Below are positions 24,376 to 33,719 of a stretch of 64,000 bases of DNA, one piece after another (the first letter of the stretch is position 1; every line of letters begins with the position of its first letter). A program made the translations under genes and the position numbers. The stretch comes from Paenibacillus glacialis. Its GTDB lineage: Bacteria; Bacillota; Bacilli; Paenibacillales; Paenibacillaceae. The notes beneath the pieces were generated by a model. The model saw only the letters and a program-made list of their open reading frames with translations, ran no database searches and had not been told where the DNA came from. Where the stretch lies: the NCBI RefSeq assembly GCF_001637205.1, contig NZ_LVJH01000002.1:186001-250000 (forward strand), given 5' to 3'.

Positions 24376-25906
24376 GTCGCTTACCTCCTGCTGTGCTACC
24401 AGACATCATAAGACCTAACTCTTGATCGTTCGTCTGTTCAGGCAGTACCTCTCCAACAATTCGACCTTCATAGATCACGACAATTCTGTCTGCTACATTC
24501 ATAATCTCATCTAGTTCAAAAGATATAAGCATTACGGCTTTTCCTTGATCTCTTTGAGATATAAGTTGCTGTTGTACGAACTCAATCGCACCTACATCTA
24601 GTCCACGGGTAGGTTGAGCTGCAATAAGAAGTTCTGGATTCTTATCTATTTCCCGGGCTATAATCGCCTTTTGTTGGTTACCACCAGATAACGATCTGGC
24701 TTTGGTCTCAATACTAGGCGTCCGAACATCGAATGCTTCGATAAGCTTCTTAGCTTGTTTTTCAATTTCTAGTTGATTCAAGAAACCACCTTTATTAAAT
24801 GGCGCCTTGTAATACGTTTCTAGAATTAAATTCTCACTCATCGTGAAATCAAGCACCAGACCATGCTTATGACGATCCTCTGGAATATGAGATACTCCTT
24901 GCTCTGACACAAATCGAGGATTACGATTCGTGAGTTCCATATCCTTAAGTTTCACTGAGCCACTGTCCACTTTGCGTAAACCTGATAATGCCTCAATTAG
25001 TTCACTTTGTCCGTTACCATCAACGCCAGCAACACCAAGTATTTCACCTGCTCTTACGTCCAAAGACAAACCATTGAGGACTGAGATGCCATCCTTATTC
25101 TTCAATTTCAGATCCCGAACCTGAAGAATTGCCTCTCCTGGAGTAGCGGGTTTTTTATCAATTTTAAAAGAGACATTCCGGCCGACCATTTTTTCTGCTA
25201 ACGTATTGGGATTTGTTTCTGATGTCTTCAATGTATCTACGACTTTACCGCGCCGAATAATCGTTACTGCATCGGAAATGTGCATAATTTCTTTAAGCTT
25301 ATGTGTGATTAGAATAATGGATTTCCCTTCATCAACCAATCGTCTCATAATAGACATAAGTTCCGTGATTTCCTGTGGTGTTAACACCGCAGTAGGTTCA
25401 TCGAATATAAGAATATCTGCGCCACGGTAAAGTGTTTTCAGTATTTCAACTCTTTGTTGCATACCTACTGAAATTTCAGAGATTTTAGAATCAGGATTTA
25501 CTTTCAAACCATATTGATCAGATAATTTTTTGATTTTCGCTGTTGCCGTCTTATAATCAACGTGAAATCCTAATTGTTTAGGCTCCATGCCAAGAATAAT
25601 GTTCTCTGTTACTGTAAAGGGTTGTACAAGCTTAAAATGCTGATGTACCATACCAATACCCAGTTCAATCGCCTTATTGGGATTATCAATATTGACAGGC
25701 TTACCTTTTATTTCAATACTTCCTTCATCAGGTTGGTATAATCCAAATAAGATATTCATTAATGTGGATTTGCCCGCACCATTCTCCCCCAGGAGTGCAT
25801 GGATTTCTCCTTTATGCAACTTCAGACTAATAGAATCGTTGGCAACGATGCCTGAAAATCGCTTTGTAATTTGCTTTAGCTCCACGACTGGGTTTGCTGC
25901 ATCCAT
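24368..25906 (-). CDS. nupO: nucleoside ABC transporter ATP-binding protein (NupO-like)
   Basis: 512 residues with two fused ATPase domains. The first has GENGAGKST, the signature ISVGMQQRVEILK and Walker B ILIFDEPTAVL. The second has a degenerate Walker A (GVDGNGQSEL) and signature SGGNQQKAIIAREI with LLIAAQPTRGLD. This double-domain form, with a weak second nucleotide site, is typical of sugar/nucleoside importers such as RbsA, XylG and NupO. Confidence 0.92.
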   Translation of the reverse strand: MDAANPVVELKQITKRFSGIVANDSISLKLHKGEIHALLGENGAGKSTLMNILFGLYQPDEGSIEIKGKPVNIDNPNKAIELGIGMVHQHFKLVQPFTVTENIILGMEPKQLGFHVDYKTATAKIKKLSDQYGLKVNPDSKISEISVGMQQRVEILKTLYRGADILIFDEPTAVLTPQEITELMSIMRRLVDEGKSIILITHKLKEIMHISDAVTIIRRGKVVDTLKTSETNPNTLAEKMVGRNVSFKIDKKPATPGEAILQVRDLKLKNKDGISVLNGLSLDVRAGEILGVAGVDGNGQSELIEALSGLRKVDSGSVKLKDMELTNRNPRFVSEQGVSHIPEDRHKHGLVLDFTMSENLILETYYKAPFNKGGFLNQLEIEKQAKKLIEAFDVRTPSIETKARSLSGGNQQKAIIAREIDKNPELLIAAQPTRGLDVGAIEFVQQQLISQRDQGKAVMLISFELDEIMNVADRIVVIYEGRIVGEVLPEQTNDQELGLMMSGSTAGGKRHE

Positions 25907-25964
25907 GTTATCACCCTTATACTTTATTTAAAAGCTCGTCCAACCGAAAGCCTTACAAGTAAGA

Positions 25965-25993
25965 ACAAGGCCAGTCATAATAACTAGCCTTGT
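25965..25993 (-). terminator. internal hairpin between the BMP lipoprotein and ATPase genes
   Basis: ACAAGGCCAGT / ACTAGCCTTGT, a short stem with no strong T-run. It may make a partial terminator that leaves the lipoprotein in excess over the transporter, as is usual for such operons. Confidence 0.5.
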
Positions 25994-26030
25994 CATTGTA
26001 CTTAGTTTTTTATCTTTTTAAAAATTATTA

Positions 26031-27065
26031 TTATTTTTTCATATCTTGAGGAACTTTAATTTCACCGCTAATAATCTTAGCTTTGTACTCTTCTACTAGA
26101 GCCAATACATCAGCAGGAACATTCCTATCTGATGTTTTAGCAATACCTACACCATCATCTTTTAGACCAAGTTCAACTTTTCCACCCTTGAAAGTACCAT
26201 CAATAACTTCTTTGGATACTTTTTGAACAGCTGCATCAACACCCTTAACCATCGATGTTAAAGTAACTTTATCCCCAAATTCCAACGATTGGTCTTTATC
26301 TACACCGATAACCCATACTTTTTCACCGTTTTTAACACGTGCAGTTGCTTCGTTAAATACGCCTGTTCCAGTTGCACCAGATGCGTGGAAAATAATGTCT
26401 ACGCCATCATTGTACATTGTGGAAGCAATGACTTTACCTTGGTCTGGCTTATCAAATGCACCAGCATAAACGTTTTTAACTTTAATATCAGGGTTTACAG
26501 CTGCTACACCCGCATTAAATCCAGCTTGGAAACGTGTAATAACTGGAATTTCTGCTCCACCAACGAAACCAATTTTACCTGTTTTCGTCATTTTAGCTGC
26601 AACAACACCAACTAAGAATGAACCTTCATGCTCAGAGAAAGTAACCGATTGCACATTTGGTGAATCTACTACAGCATCAATAATTGCAAGCTTAGCATCT
26701 GGGTTCTGATCAGCTACAGTTTTCATATCTGCACCAAGATCAAATCCAATTCCCCAAGTAAGAGCGTATCCACCTTTAACATATTTGTTAAGGTTAGGCG
26801 TGTATTCAGTTTTATCCTTACTTTGAAGGTACGTTACTTCTGCGCCTGTATCCTTTTTGACAGATGTAAGTGCTTCCCATGCAGATTGATTAAATGACTT
26901 ATCATTAACCCCACCTACGTCAGTTACCATACCAATTTTCATATCTGTTTTAGCGCCACCAGTTGCTGCTTCACCCGCTGGCTTTTCTTCATTCTTACCA
27001 CAACCAGCTAAAACTACGGATAAAGACAATCCCAATACAAGTGATGCTTTAAGTATTTTTTTCAT
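26031..27065 (-). CDS. nupN: BMP-family nucleoside-binding lipoprotein (NupN-like)
   Basis: 344 residues. Lipoprotein signal: KKILKASLVLGLSLSVVLAGCGK, lipobox LAGC with Cys near residue 22. The mature part is a BMP fold, with IGMVTDVGGVNDKSFNQSAWEAL, GIGFDLGADM, HASGATGTGVF and WVIGVDKDQSL. It captures nucleosides outside the membrane for the ABC importer encoded downstream. It is first in the operon, with a good RBS (AAAGGGGGAA). Confidence 0.92.
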   Translation of the reverse strand: MKKILKASLVLGLSLSVVLAGCGKNEEKPAGEAATGGAKTDMKIGMVTDVGGVNDKSFNQSAWEALTSVKKDTGAEVTYLQSKDKTEYTPNLNKYVKGGYALTWGIGFDLGADMKTVADQNPDAKLAIIDAVVDSPNVQSVTFSEHEGSFLVGVVAAKMTKTGKIGFVGGAEIPVITRFQAGFNAGVAAVNPDIKVKNVYAGAFDKPDQGKVIASTMYNDGVDIIFHASGATGTGVFNEATARVKNGEKVWVIGVDKDQSLEFGDKVTLTSMVKGVDAAVQKVSKEVIDGTFKGGKVELGLKDDGVGIAKTSDRNVPADVLALVEEYKAKIISGEIKVPQDMKK

Positions 27066-27203
27066 TTTCTATATTCCCCCTTTAGAATGTATCCCTAACA
27101 ATTGAAGGGACCTTCAATGAACAAAACAAATTATACAATCAAAATTGTATTTAATCCAGTAAATTGCTCACTCAATGTCAACTTTTTTAAATAAAGATAG
27201 AAT

Positions 27204-27217
27204 AGAAAGCGCTTTAT
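27204..27217. promoter_or_regulatory. cre-like site upstream of the BMP lipoprotein gene
   Basis: AGAAAGCGCTTTAT closely matches the CcpA target TGAAAGCGCTTTCA (palindromic core AAAGCGCTTT). It lies about 140 bases upstream of the lipoprotein gene in a 330-base gap that holds no gene. Catabolite control of nucleoside uptake is plausible. Confidence 0.5.
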
Positions 27218-27352
27218 CGATTTAAATCACGTAAGTAATGTTATGGTTATGTCATGTTATGTAACACATAATTGTTAATTCCCTTACTTTGTACCTGCTA
27301 AAAAAACGGTGTTTTATTTCCATTTCTCTCATACTATTTCCATTTTCCCAAG

Positions 27353-27383
27353 AAAAAAACCGCCATAAAACAGCGGTTTTTTA
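27353..27383 (-). terminator. terminator of infC-rpmI-rplT
   Basis: AAAAAACCGC / GCGGTTTTTT arms; minus-strand stem followed by a T-run (TTTTTTTC), 15 bases after the rplT stop codon. Confidence 0.85.
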
Positions 27384-27397
27384 TTTAGTATATTATC

Positions 27398-27757
27398 TTA
27401 AGCATTAATTTTTTCTTTAGCAACAGCTGCAATCGAATTAAATGCGTTGATATCATGAACAGCCAAATCAGCAAGCATCTTACGGTTAATGTCAACACCA
27501 GCTAATTTCAAGCCGTGCATCAATTTGTTGTAAGACAATCCGTTCAAACGTGCAGCAGCATTAATACGTACGATCCATAATCTACGGAAATTACGTTTAG
27601 TCTGACGACGGTCACGGTATGCATAAACCAATGATTTCATTACTTGTTCTTTTGCTGTTTTAAAAATGCGGTGTTTAGATCCAAAATAACCTTTAGCGAG
27701 TTTCAATACTTTCTTATGTCTACGACGAACGACAAATCCGCCTTTTACTCTTGCCAT
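27398..27757 (-). CDS. rplT: 50S ribosomal protein L20
   Basis: 119 residues, [38 protein letters not shown], complete and highly conserved. It binds 23S rRNA early in 50S assembly. In Firmicutes L20 also represses its own operon by binding the infC leader. Last gene of infC-rpmI-rplT. Confidence 0.99.
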   Translation of the reverse strand: MARVKGGFVVRRRHKKVLKLAKGYFGSKHRIFKTAKEQVMKSLVYAYRDRRQTKRNFRRLWIVRINAAARLNGLSYNKLMHGLKLAGVDINRKMLADLAVHDINAFNSIAAVAKEKINA

Positions 27758-27787
27758 ATTAGTAAACCTCCCAATAAATGTTGTTAA

Positions 27788-27988
27788 TTATTTCAAGTTA
27801 GATAAGCCTTGTTTTAGACGTTTAACGTCACCCGGAGCCATTGTAGGGTTCGTTCCAAGTACACGTTTTTGACGCTTGGACTTGTGAGACAAAAGATGGT
27901 TTTTGAACGCTTTATAGCGCATTACTTTACCTGTTCCGGTAATTTTAAAGCGGCCTTTAAGACTGCTATGTGTTTTCATTTTAGGCAT
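27788..27988 (-). CDS. rpmI: 50S ribosomal protein L35
   Basis: 66 residues, [42 protein letters not shown], the full-length L35 pattern. It is between infC and rplT, in the conserved order. Confidence 0.99.
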   Translation of the reverse strand: MPKMKTHSSLKGRFKITGTGKVMRYKAFKNHLLSHKSKRQKRVLGTNPTMAPGDVKRLKQGLSNLK

Positions 27989-28006
27989 TATAGTTCCTCC
28001 TCGGGA

Positions 28007-28519
28007 TTATTGAGCTTTAGGAGCCAATATCATAATCATACTGCGACCTTCAAGCTTCGGGAAACGCTCAACACTTGAGTGCTCAGCCACTTCTTCTCTT
28101 ACACGTTCCAGAATCTTCTGTCCAATGCTTGCGTGCGCAATTTCACGTCCACGGAAACGCACAGAACATTTAACCTTGTCGCCTTCTTTTAAGAATTTAA
28201 CAACGTTGCGAAGTTTAGTCTGGTAATCATGTTCGTCAATGTTTGCTCGGAACCATACTTCTTTGGTATCCACGATTTTCTGGTTCTTACGAGCTTCTTT
28301 GTCTTTCTTCTGCTGCTCATAGCGGAACTTGCCGTAATCCATGATGCGGCACACCGGCGGTTTTGCCTGAGGCGCTACATTTACCAAATCGAGATTAAGA
28401 TCCGTTGCCATCTGCAGTGCTTCACGAATCGGAGTAATTCCGATTTGTTCACCTTCTGCACCCACCAAGCGAACCTCTTTCGCCCGAATTTCGTCATTGA
28501 TCATATGTTCCTTACTGAT
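28007..28519 (-). CDS. infC: translation initiation factor IF-3 (non-AUG start)
   Basis: 170 residues if translation begins at the ATC at 28519; 165 if at the ATG at 28504. GGAGGTG lies seven bases before the ATC but 22 before the ATG. The extra residues ISKEH align with the ISKD start of Bacillus IF-3. A rare AUU/AUC start is the known device by which IF-3 controls its own translation. The body is complete: INDEIRAKEVRLVGAEGEQ, APQAKPPVCRIMDYGKFRYEQQKK and the C-terminal FRGREIAHASIGQKILERV. I prefer the ATC start, with moderate certainty. Confidence 0.85.
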   Translation of the reverse strand: MSKEHMINDEIRAKEVRLVGAEGEQIGITPIREALQMATDLNLDLVNVAPQAKPPVCRIMDYGKFRYEQQKKDKEARKNQKIVDTKEVWFRANIDEHDYQTKLRNVVKFLKEGDKVKCSVRFRGREIAHASIGQKILERVREEVAEHSSVERFPKLEGRSMIMILAPKAQ

Positions 28520-28559
28520 AACCGTCCACCTCCAAATTGATTCATTTCGCTTCTGTAAA

Positions 28560-28725
28560 ACAAATAAAGGGATGCTGGTTCAATCTACCAGCATCCCTTT
28601 TGATCAATTCTTCATGAAATATCCCATTCATAAATCACTGGATCAAATACCAGCCAACTATTCTTCCATTGGTCAGGTGAGAAGCCGGTGCTTCTGCTTA
28701 AATCCAAATATTCATTTAACATGCT
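28560..28725 (-). ncRNA. L20 leader (infC attenuator)
   Basis: The transcript from the promoter at 28731-28759 carries AGAAGCACCGGCTTCTCACC (28679-28698), the conserved core of Firmicute infC leaders. It ends in the hairpin AAAGGGATGCTGGT / ACCAGCATCCCTTT (28566-28600) before a T-rich run. In B. subtilis, L20 binding to this leader promotes termination. Confidence 0.8.
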
Positions 28726-28730
28726 TGAAT

Positions 28731-28759
28731 AATATATCACACCAGGCATAGCAAGTCAA
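28731..28759 (-). promoter_or_regulatory. sigma-A promoter of infC-rpmI-rplT
   Basis: Minus-strand TTGACT, 17 bases, TATATT, immediately upstream of the L20 leader. Confidence 0.65.
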
Positions 28760-28768
28760 CTTTAATCG

Positions 28769-30010
28769 TTATACTTGTTTGCTCTGTACGACTTCTTCCA
28801 TTCTAACCACTCGTGTATGCTCTGTATGGCTCCACTGTTTATTGTTCTGCGTAAAGAAAGCATAGAACGTTATTGGGTACCATGAAAGCAAATAGATTGG
28901 AAACAGTATCAGGTACTGATATACCTTTTTATACGTTACTTTCTCTAATGCCATTGCAACAAAGAAAGTAGAAATATTTGCAACAATAGCTATGAAGCTT
29001 AGCCAAAACGGTAAATATCCATATATATTTACAATGTTAGGTCCACCAAAAAATGCCATATCTACCCACATCGTCGCTGTCATCAGAAACGTAAGGAGTA
29101 CAATATATACGTTCACCCCGTATAAAGCTAAGTCAAATTTAACAAGGCTTCGTTCCTTAATACTTTGCCATAATAATGGAAAAAAGTATCTGCGTGCTAC
29201 TGTAAAATGACCTTGCATCCAACGAAGGCGTTGTCTTGAGGATGCTTTGAAAGTGAGTGGTTTCTCATCGAATACTTTGGCATCATAATTAAATTTAGGA
29301 TATACGCCATTTTTGACGCTACGCATCGTAAATTCAAGATCCTCAACCAAACTTGTAGCTCCCCAACCCATTTCTTTCAGCAATTTAGTCTCAAAACACA
29401 TTCCGGTTCCGCCCAAAAAGTTAGCCATATTTAAATTGTGACGAGATAACTGCCACAGGCGATTAATGTACCAATACGAAATTCCATAAGCCGCAGTAAT
29501 CCATGAATCTTCAGGATTCTTCGTATCAATATATCCTTGGATAACACGTGCGCCTCCAGAAAGATCATCATTCATTTCACTAAGGAAATTCGGTGCTGCC
29601 AAGTTGTCAGCGTCAAACATAACAATGGCATCATATTCACGAGGCATACTCCAAAGTTCCTTCAACATCCACTCAATTGCGTACCCTTTCCCACGAAGGG
29701 TTGGGTTCGTACGTTCACAAGCATTCATGCCATGCTCACGAACGATATCTGCGGTACTGTCTGTACAGTTGTCACAAATAACAAACACATCATATAGTTC
29801 TTTCGGATAATCAAGCTTTTTCAAATTCTCCATAAGAGCCCCGACAACCTGCTCTTCATTATGTGCCGCAACTAACACGGCGAATGATTTGGTCGTTGGA
29901 AAATGTTCTTTCTTCTTTTTCCTATACAGACCAAACAAAGAGAATGTAAATTGGTACACACCTATCACGGCCAAAACCATCTGGAGCGCGACGAAAATAG
30001 CGTCTATCAT
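28769..30010 (-). CDS. membrane-bound family 2 glycosyltransferase
   Basis: 413 residues. An N-terminal membrane helix (AIFVALQMVLAVIGVYQFTF) is followed by a GT-A domain: VLVAAHNEEQVV, the DXD-type metal site VMFDADN, the acceptor LVEDLEFTM and the QRLRWMQGH (Q/RxxRW) motif of processive GT2 enzymes. Three or four C-terminal helices follow. It resembles BcsA/IcaA/HasA-type polymerases, but product and substrate are unknown. RBS GGGGGG. It lies divergent from the PAP2-glycolipid pair across a 575-base gap. Confidence 0.85.
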   Translation of the reverse strand: MIDAIFVALQMVLAVIGVYQFTFSLFGLYRKKKKEHFPTTKSFAVLVAAHNEEQVVGALMENLKKLDYPKELYDVFVICDNCTDSTADIVREHGMNACERTNPTLRGKGYAIEWMLKELWSMPREYDAIVMFDADNLAAPNFLSEMNDDLSGGARVIQGYIDTKNPEDSWITAAYGISYWYINRLWQLSRHNLNMANFLGGTGMCFETKLLKEMGWGATSLVEDLEFTMRSVKNGVYPKFNYDAKVFDEKPLTFKASSRQRLRWMQGHFTVARRYFFPLLWQSIKERSLVKFDLALYGVNVYIVLLTFLMTATMWVDMAFFGGPNIVNIYGYLPFWLSFIAIVANISTFFVAMALEKVTYKKVYQYLILFPIYLLSWYPITFYAFFTQNNKQWSHTEHTRVVRMEEVVQSKQV

Positions 30011-30586
30011 AATTCTCTTAACCCCCCTTTTTTACCCCTCAATACTTACTTTCTGTTTCTGTATAATCTTTTTCTCTTTTTCTTGTCCCTTATGACCCTT
30101 TTTGAACATGTCGTTTTTATTACCTTAATAATAATGTATGTTTTTGAATACTTTGTCAAAAGGCCTAAGACCCTTTCTGATCCAAAAACAAGTCAAGAAC
30201 CGTTATTTAGCGGTACTATAGCATTTTAGACTTAACATACTGATGGATTAGTTCTTATTTTCATCTATTTACTAGTAATTTATTTCTCTTCCCTCCTTTT
30301 TTTAATTCTAAATTCTATTCGAAACAATTGTTCCTATATATACAGACGTAATTAGCAACAGAAAAGTTGAACTTAGATTTATTATCTTTAAACATATTTG
30401 TTTGCATCTGAATCATTGTACGTTCTACTAGGGTGAAAGTCAAAAAGCAGTAAACCTATTCATAGCTTTCCCTTGAAAATTTAAGCAATTAAAAATATGA
30501 TGAAATGAATAGATTAATACATGGAAATGATACTAATAAGCTAGCTACCAAACGCCAAGGCTATGAAGCCATAGGAGAGGAATAAC
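30011..30586. other. AT-rich gap of 575 bases
   Basis: Between the divergent glycosyltransferase and PAP2 genes. I see no open frame with a ribosome binding site. Just before the PAP2 gene is a short hairpin (GGCTATG-aag-CCATAG) near the AGGAGAGG ribosome binding site that may affect its translation. No riboswitch class is recognisable. Confidence 0.5.
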
Positions 30587-31114
30587 ATGAGACAACTCAT
30601 CTTCAAACTTCAAAAATTGGATCAGCGTTTATTCCAATGGATTAACGGTCGGCTACATAATTTCCTCCTAAATTTCTTCCTATATTATCTAACCCATTTA
30701 GGAGGTGCTACATTTACGATCAGTACCAGTCTATTAGTATGGGTATTTGGTTCACCTCCATGGAGCACTGCTGGGGCACAAGCTGCTATCGCACTTGCTG
30801 TAAGCCATATTCCCGTCGCAATTGCTAAGAAACTATATCCGCGCATTAGGCCTTACCTGGCTTTGCCAGAAACGAATACATTCCGTAATCCACTAAGCGA
30901 TCATTCATTTCCATCGGGCCATACGACTGCAGCATTCGCCATTGCGATTCCTTTTATAGTTGCAATTCCTGAATTATGGTCACTATTTCTGAGTCTCAGT
31001 ATCATCGTTGGCTTCTCTAGAATTTATCTTGGACTTCATTATCCATCTGATGTTCTAGCAGGCGTTGTTATTGGCACATCTGTAGCCACAATGACAGTTG
31101 CAATATGGAACTAA
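30587..31114 (+). CDS. PAP2-family membrane phosphatase
   Basis: 175 residues, about five hydrophobic segments. The three PAP2 motifs are present: KKLYPRIRPY (KxxxxxxRP), PSGHTTAA (PSGH) and SRIYLGLHYPSDVLAG (SRxxxxxHxxxD). Such enzymes dephosphorylate undecaprenyl pyrophosphate, phosphatidate or phosphatidylglycerol phosphate. It lies 50 bases before a glycolipid-type glycosyltransferase gene and is likely co-transcribed, which favours a lipid or cell-envelope substrate. Confidence 0.9.
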   Translation: MRQLIFKLQKLDQRLFQWINGRLHNFLLNFFLYYLTHLGGATFTISTSLLVWVFGSPPWSTAGAQAAIALAVSHIPVAIAKKLYPRIRPYLALPETNTFRNPLSDHSFPSGHTTAAFAIAIPFIVAIPELWSLFLSLSIIVGFSRIYLGLHYPSDVLAGVVIGTSVATMTVAIWN

Positions 31115-31165
31115 AGTGGATATGGTTATAATATGGAAAAACTTGCAGGAATAGGTGAGAGTAAA

Positions 31166-32299
31166 GTGATAAAAAAAAGAGTGTTGTTGTTATCAGAAGG
31201 CTTTGGTGCAGGGCATACTCAAGCAGCTTATGCACTCGCCAGCAGTTTACGGAAACTGTCACCGGACATTCAGACAAAGGTACTTGAGTTGGGAAGCTTT
31301 TTAAATCCTAGAGTTGCTCCATTAATCATTACAGCGTACAAAAAAACGATTACTTCCCAACCCCGTTTAGTGGGTTTGATGTATAGACATCAATATAAGA
31401 AATCGCTCAATCGTCTTACGACTTTAGCACTTCATCGCATTTTTTATACGCATACCAGAAATGTCGTTAATCAGCTTCGCCCAGATGTTATTGTGTGCAC
31501 TCACCCTATCCCAAACGCCGTCATTTCTCGTCTTAAACGTCTAGGTGTACATGTCCCTTTATGTACTGTTATTACCGATTACGACGCCCACGGCACATGG
31601 ATCAACTCTGAAGTGGATCGATTTCTAGTCTCCACCCCTGAAGTCAAATACAAGCTTATGAGACGTGGTGTTCCATTGTCTAATATTCTTGTTACAGGAA
31701 TACCTATACATCCTAACTTTTGGGAGCATCCAAGTAAGGATAATATCCGTGATAAATTTAAGTTCAAGGATATGCCCACTGTATTAGTCATGGCAGGCGG
31801 TTGGGGGATCACTAGTGATGAGATTGTTAATGACTATCTTTCAAAGTGGAGTGATCGTATTCAGATCATATTTTGTCTTGGGAGTAATGACAAATCCCGT
31901 CTCAAGATGGAATATGATCCGAAATATAATCATCCTAACATTCATATATTTGGTTTCATAAAAGAAATCGATGAGTTAATGGAAGTTTCTGATATGCTCG
32001 TTACGAAACCTGGCGGAATGACGTGCTCGGAAGGATTATCCAAAGGTATTCCTATGCTTTTTCACCACCCACTTCCAGGTCAAGAAGAAGAAAACTGCCA
32101 ATACTTCACATCTCAAGGATTGGGTGAACCGATAACTTCGATCGCTGTCATTGAGAAATGGATGAACAAGTTGATGTATGAATATCAAGAAATTAGTAAT
32201 CGTAGACAGGAACATCTCGAGAACATTGCTAAGTATCATCCGATGCAAAGCGCAAAAAGCATTATTGATATGTTTGAATTAAACAAGGTGCCCTCATAA
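31166..32299 (+). CDS. MGDG-synthase-type glycosyltransferase
   Basis: About 378 residues from the GTG at 31166 (AGGTGAG upstream), a better start than the ATG at 31133, which lacks a site. Opens with VIKKRVLLLSEGFGAGHTQAA, the N-terminal MGDG-synthase domain; the GT28-type C-terminal half has VLVMAGGWG and the nucleotide-sugar site VTKPGGMTCSEGLSKGIP. Related B. subtilis UgtP adds glucose to diacylglycerol to make the glycolipid anchor of lipoteichoic acid. Which sugar this one uses cannot be read. It lies next to a PAP2 phosphatase. Confidence 0.88.
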   Translation: MIKKRVLLLSEGFGAGHTQAAYALASSLRKLSPDIQTKVLELGSFLNPRVAPLIITAYKKTITSQPRLVGLMYRHQYKKSLNRLTTLALHRIFYTHTRNVVNQLRPDVIVCTHPIPNAVISRLKRLGVHVPLCTVITDYDAHGTWINSEVDRFLVSTPEVKYKLMRRGVPLSNILVTGIPIHPNFWEHPSKDNIRDKFKFKDMPTVLVMAGGWGITSDEIVNDYLSKWSDRIQIIFCLGSNDKSRLKMEYDPKYNHPNIHIFGFIKEIDELMEVSDMLVTKPGGMTCSEGLSKGIPMLFHHPLPGQEEENCQYFTSQGLGEPITSIAVIEKWMNKLMYEYQEISNRRQEHLENIAKYHPMQSAKSIIDMFELNKVPS

Positions 32300-32314
32300 G
32301 AGGACACCTTGTTT
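32281..32314. terminator. bidirectional terminator between glycosyltransferase and trmB
   Basis: AAACAAGGTG / CACCTTGTTT arms around the end of the rightward gene, shared with the converging trmB gene. Confidence 0.7.
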
Positions 32315-32330
32315 AATTCGCTATCATAAA

Positions 32331-33071
32331 TCAAACCTCTAAGGATGGCTTATTTTCTTGAAGACGGTATTTCTTCAACCGCTCATCCATGTATCGTTGT
32401 AATGCTCGTTCACCAACCATAACTTCACAGCGGTTGATATACATTCCCTTACCTACGAACTTAGATTCATACTCCGTCATAACATTCCATTCCGGAAGAC
32501 CTTCACGATGTAGATCTAGAGAAATGTTATTCATCTGTAATCCATAATCAGCAAACGAGTTCAATGAGAATTCAAACAATGTTTGTGAATCAGTCTTGAG
32601 GTGAATTTCGCCATTCGAATTCAGAAGCGACACATATTTCTCTAAGAAACGTGGATGTGTCAGACGACGACGTCCATGCTTAGCTTTTGGCCACGGATCA
32701 CTGAAATTAAGATATACACGCTCTAATTCATCTACTTCAAAAATTTCATCTACATACTCTACGTTAGCAAAAGCCAACCGTACATTTGGAGGAAGCGTGT
32801 ATTCCGTTTCTGACCATACATTCATGGCTTTCTCTGCAGCACGTCGAATCAGCTCATCGTACATATCAATACCAATGAAGTTTATATTCGGATTGTTAAA
32901 GCTCATTTGGCTAATGAATTGTCCTTTACCCATTCCAAACTCAACATGGATAGGATTATCGTTCCCAAACAAGGATGACCATTTTCCTTTATACTCTTTA
33001 GGGTTCAGAATAACGAGTTCTTTCTGTTCTTCCAGACTTTCTCTTATGCCTTTTCTACCACGTAAACGCAT
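32331..33071 (-). CDS. trmB: tRNA (guanine-N7-)-methyltransferase
   Basis: 246 residues, MRLRGRKGIRESLE at the N-terminus. SAM-binding motif FGMGKGQFISQ near residue 44; the catalytic and binding motif NFSDPWPKAKHGRRRLTHPRFLE. It methylates guanosine 46 in tRNA. Slightly longer than B. subtilis TrmB because of a C-terminal extension (RYMDERLKKYRLQENKPSLEV). Confidence 0.96.
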   Translation of the reverse strand: MRLRGRKGIRESLEEQKELVILNPKEYKGKWSSLFGNDNPIHVEFGMGKGQFISQMSFNNPNINFIGIDMYDELIRRAAEKAMNVWSETEYTLPPNVRLAFANVEYVDEIFEVDELERVYLNFSDPWPKAKHGRRRLTHPRFLEKYVSLLNSNGEIHLKTDSQTLFEFSLNSFADYGLQMNNISLDLHREGLPEWNVMTEYESKFVGKGMYINRCEVMVGERALQRYMDERLKKYRLQENKPSLEV

Positions 33072-33294
33072 ATTTTCACTCCGCTTTCATTTCTATATGG
33101 ACTCATATCAAGAGATCATTCCCGAAAGTCACTATTGCAATATTGTGCCGAAGTTCTAAGCAAATGTAAAGAGTCTTTCATGCATCTTATTATTCTTACT
33201 CAAAGAAAAAAGGAATTCTGTTCCCCAAAAATAGAGGGAATTACAAAATTCCTTATCGTTATATTTGGAATTTGTCCCAACAAATTAATGTTTT

Positions 33295-33480
33295 TTACTC
33301 TGTTGGATGATTTTTTTGAATATTGAATGTCTTCTCAAAAGCGTTACGAATCTTTCTTTGAGCTGTCGCTTTCACTTCATGATTCCCGTTAAATTCTACA
33401 CCTGTTAATGCTAAAGCTTCATCCGGAGTCAAATTTACTGCAACCGTATTCTTTCCATCAAGCTGAGCTACTGAATTCAT
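33295..33480 (-). CDS. small protein of unknown function
   Basis: 61 residues from the ATG at 33480 (GTGAGGTG upstream), MNSVAQLDGKNTVAVNLTPDEALALTG. A regular amphipathic pattern, a basic stretch (KATAQRKIRNAFEKTFN) near the end, no membrane segment and no cysteines. It has a proper site and no overlap with other genes, so it is probably real. I do not recognise the family. Confidence 0.5.
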   Translation of the reverse strand: MNSVAQLDGKNTVAVNLTPDEALALTGVEFNGNHEVKATAQRKIRNAFEKTFNIQKNHPTE

Positions 33481-33719
33481 GCAAATCACCTCACGGATTA
33501 TTATGTTTCATAACGTCATGAACTATGAATTCTAGGTATAAAAATCTCCTTTATTGGTGTCTGACGTCAAATATAATATTAACATATTATGTAAGGTATT
33601 TCAATGACTAACCCTCCAATTTCCGCCTGTTTTATATTGCTTCAGATTACTTTTTTCCTTCTTTTTGTTATACTAGTTGCTGTATGTCTTATACAAAGGA
33701 TTTCATAAAAGGAGCACCT

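Noticed and set aside
27066-27397. purine riboswitch upstream of the nucleoside lipoprotein gene
   Set aside because: The paired loops and junction motif of the purine aptamer are absent; only a cre-like site is convincing.
30011-30586. c-di-GMP or other known riboswitch before the PAP2 gene
   Set aside because: I could not find the conserved core of any riboswitch class I know.
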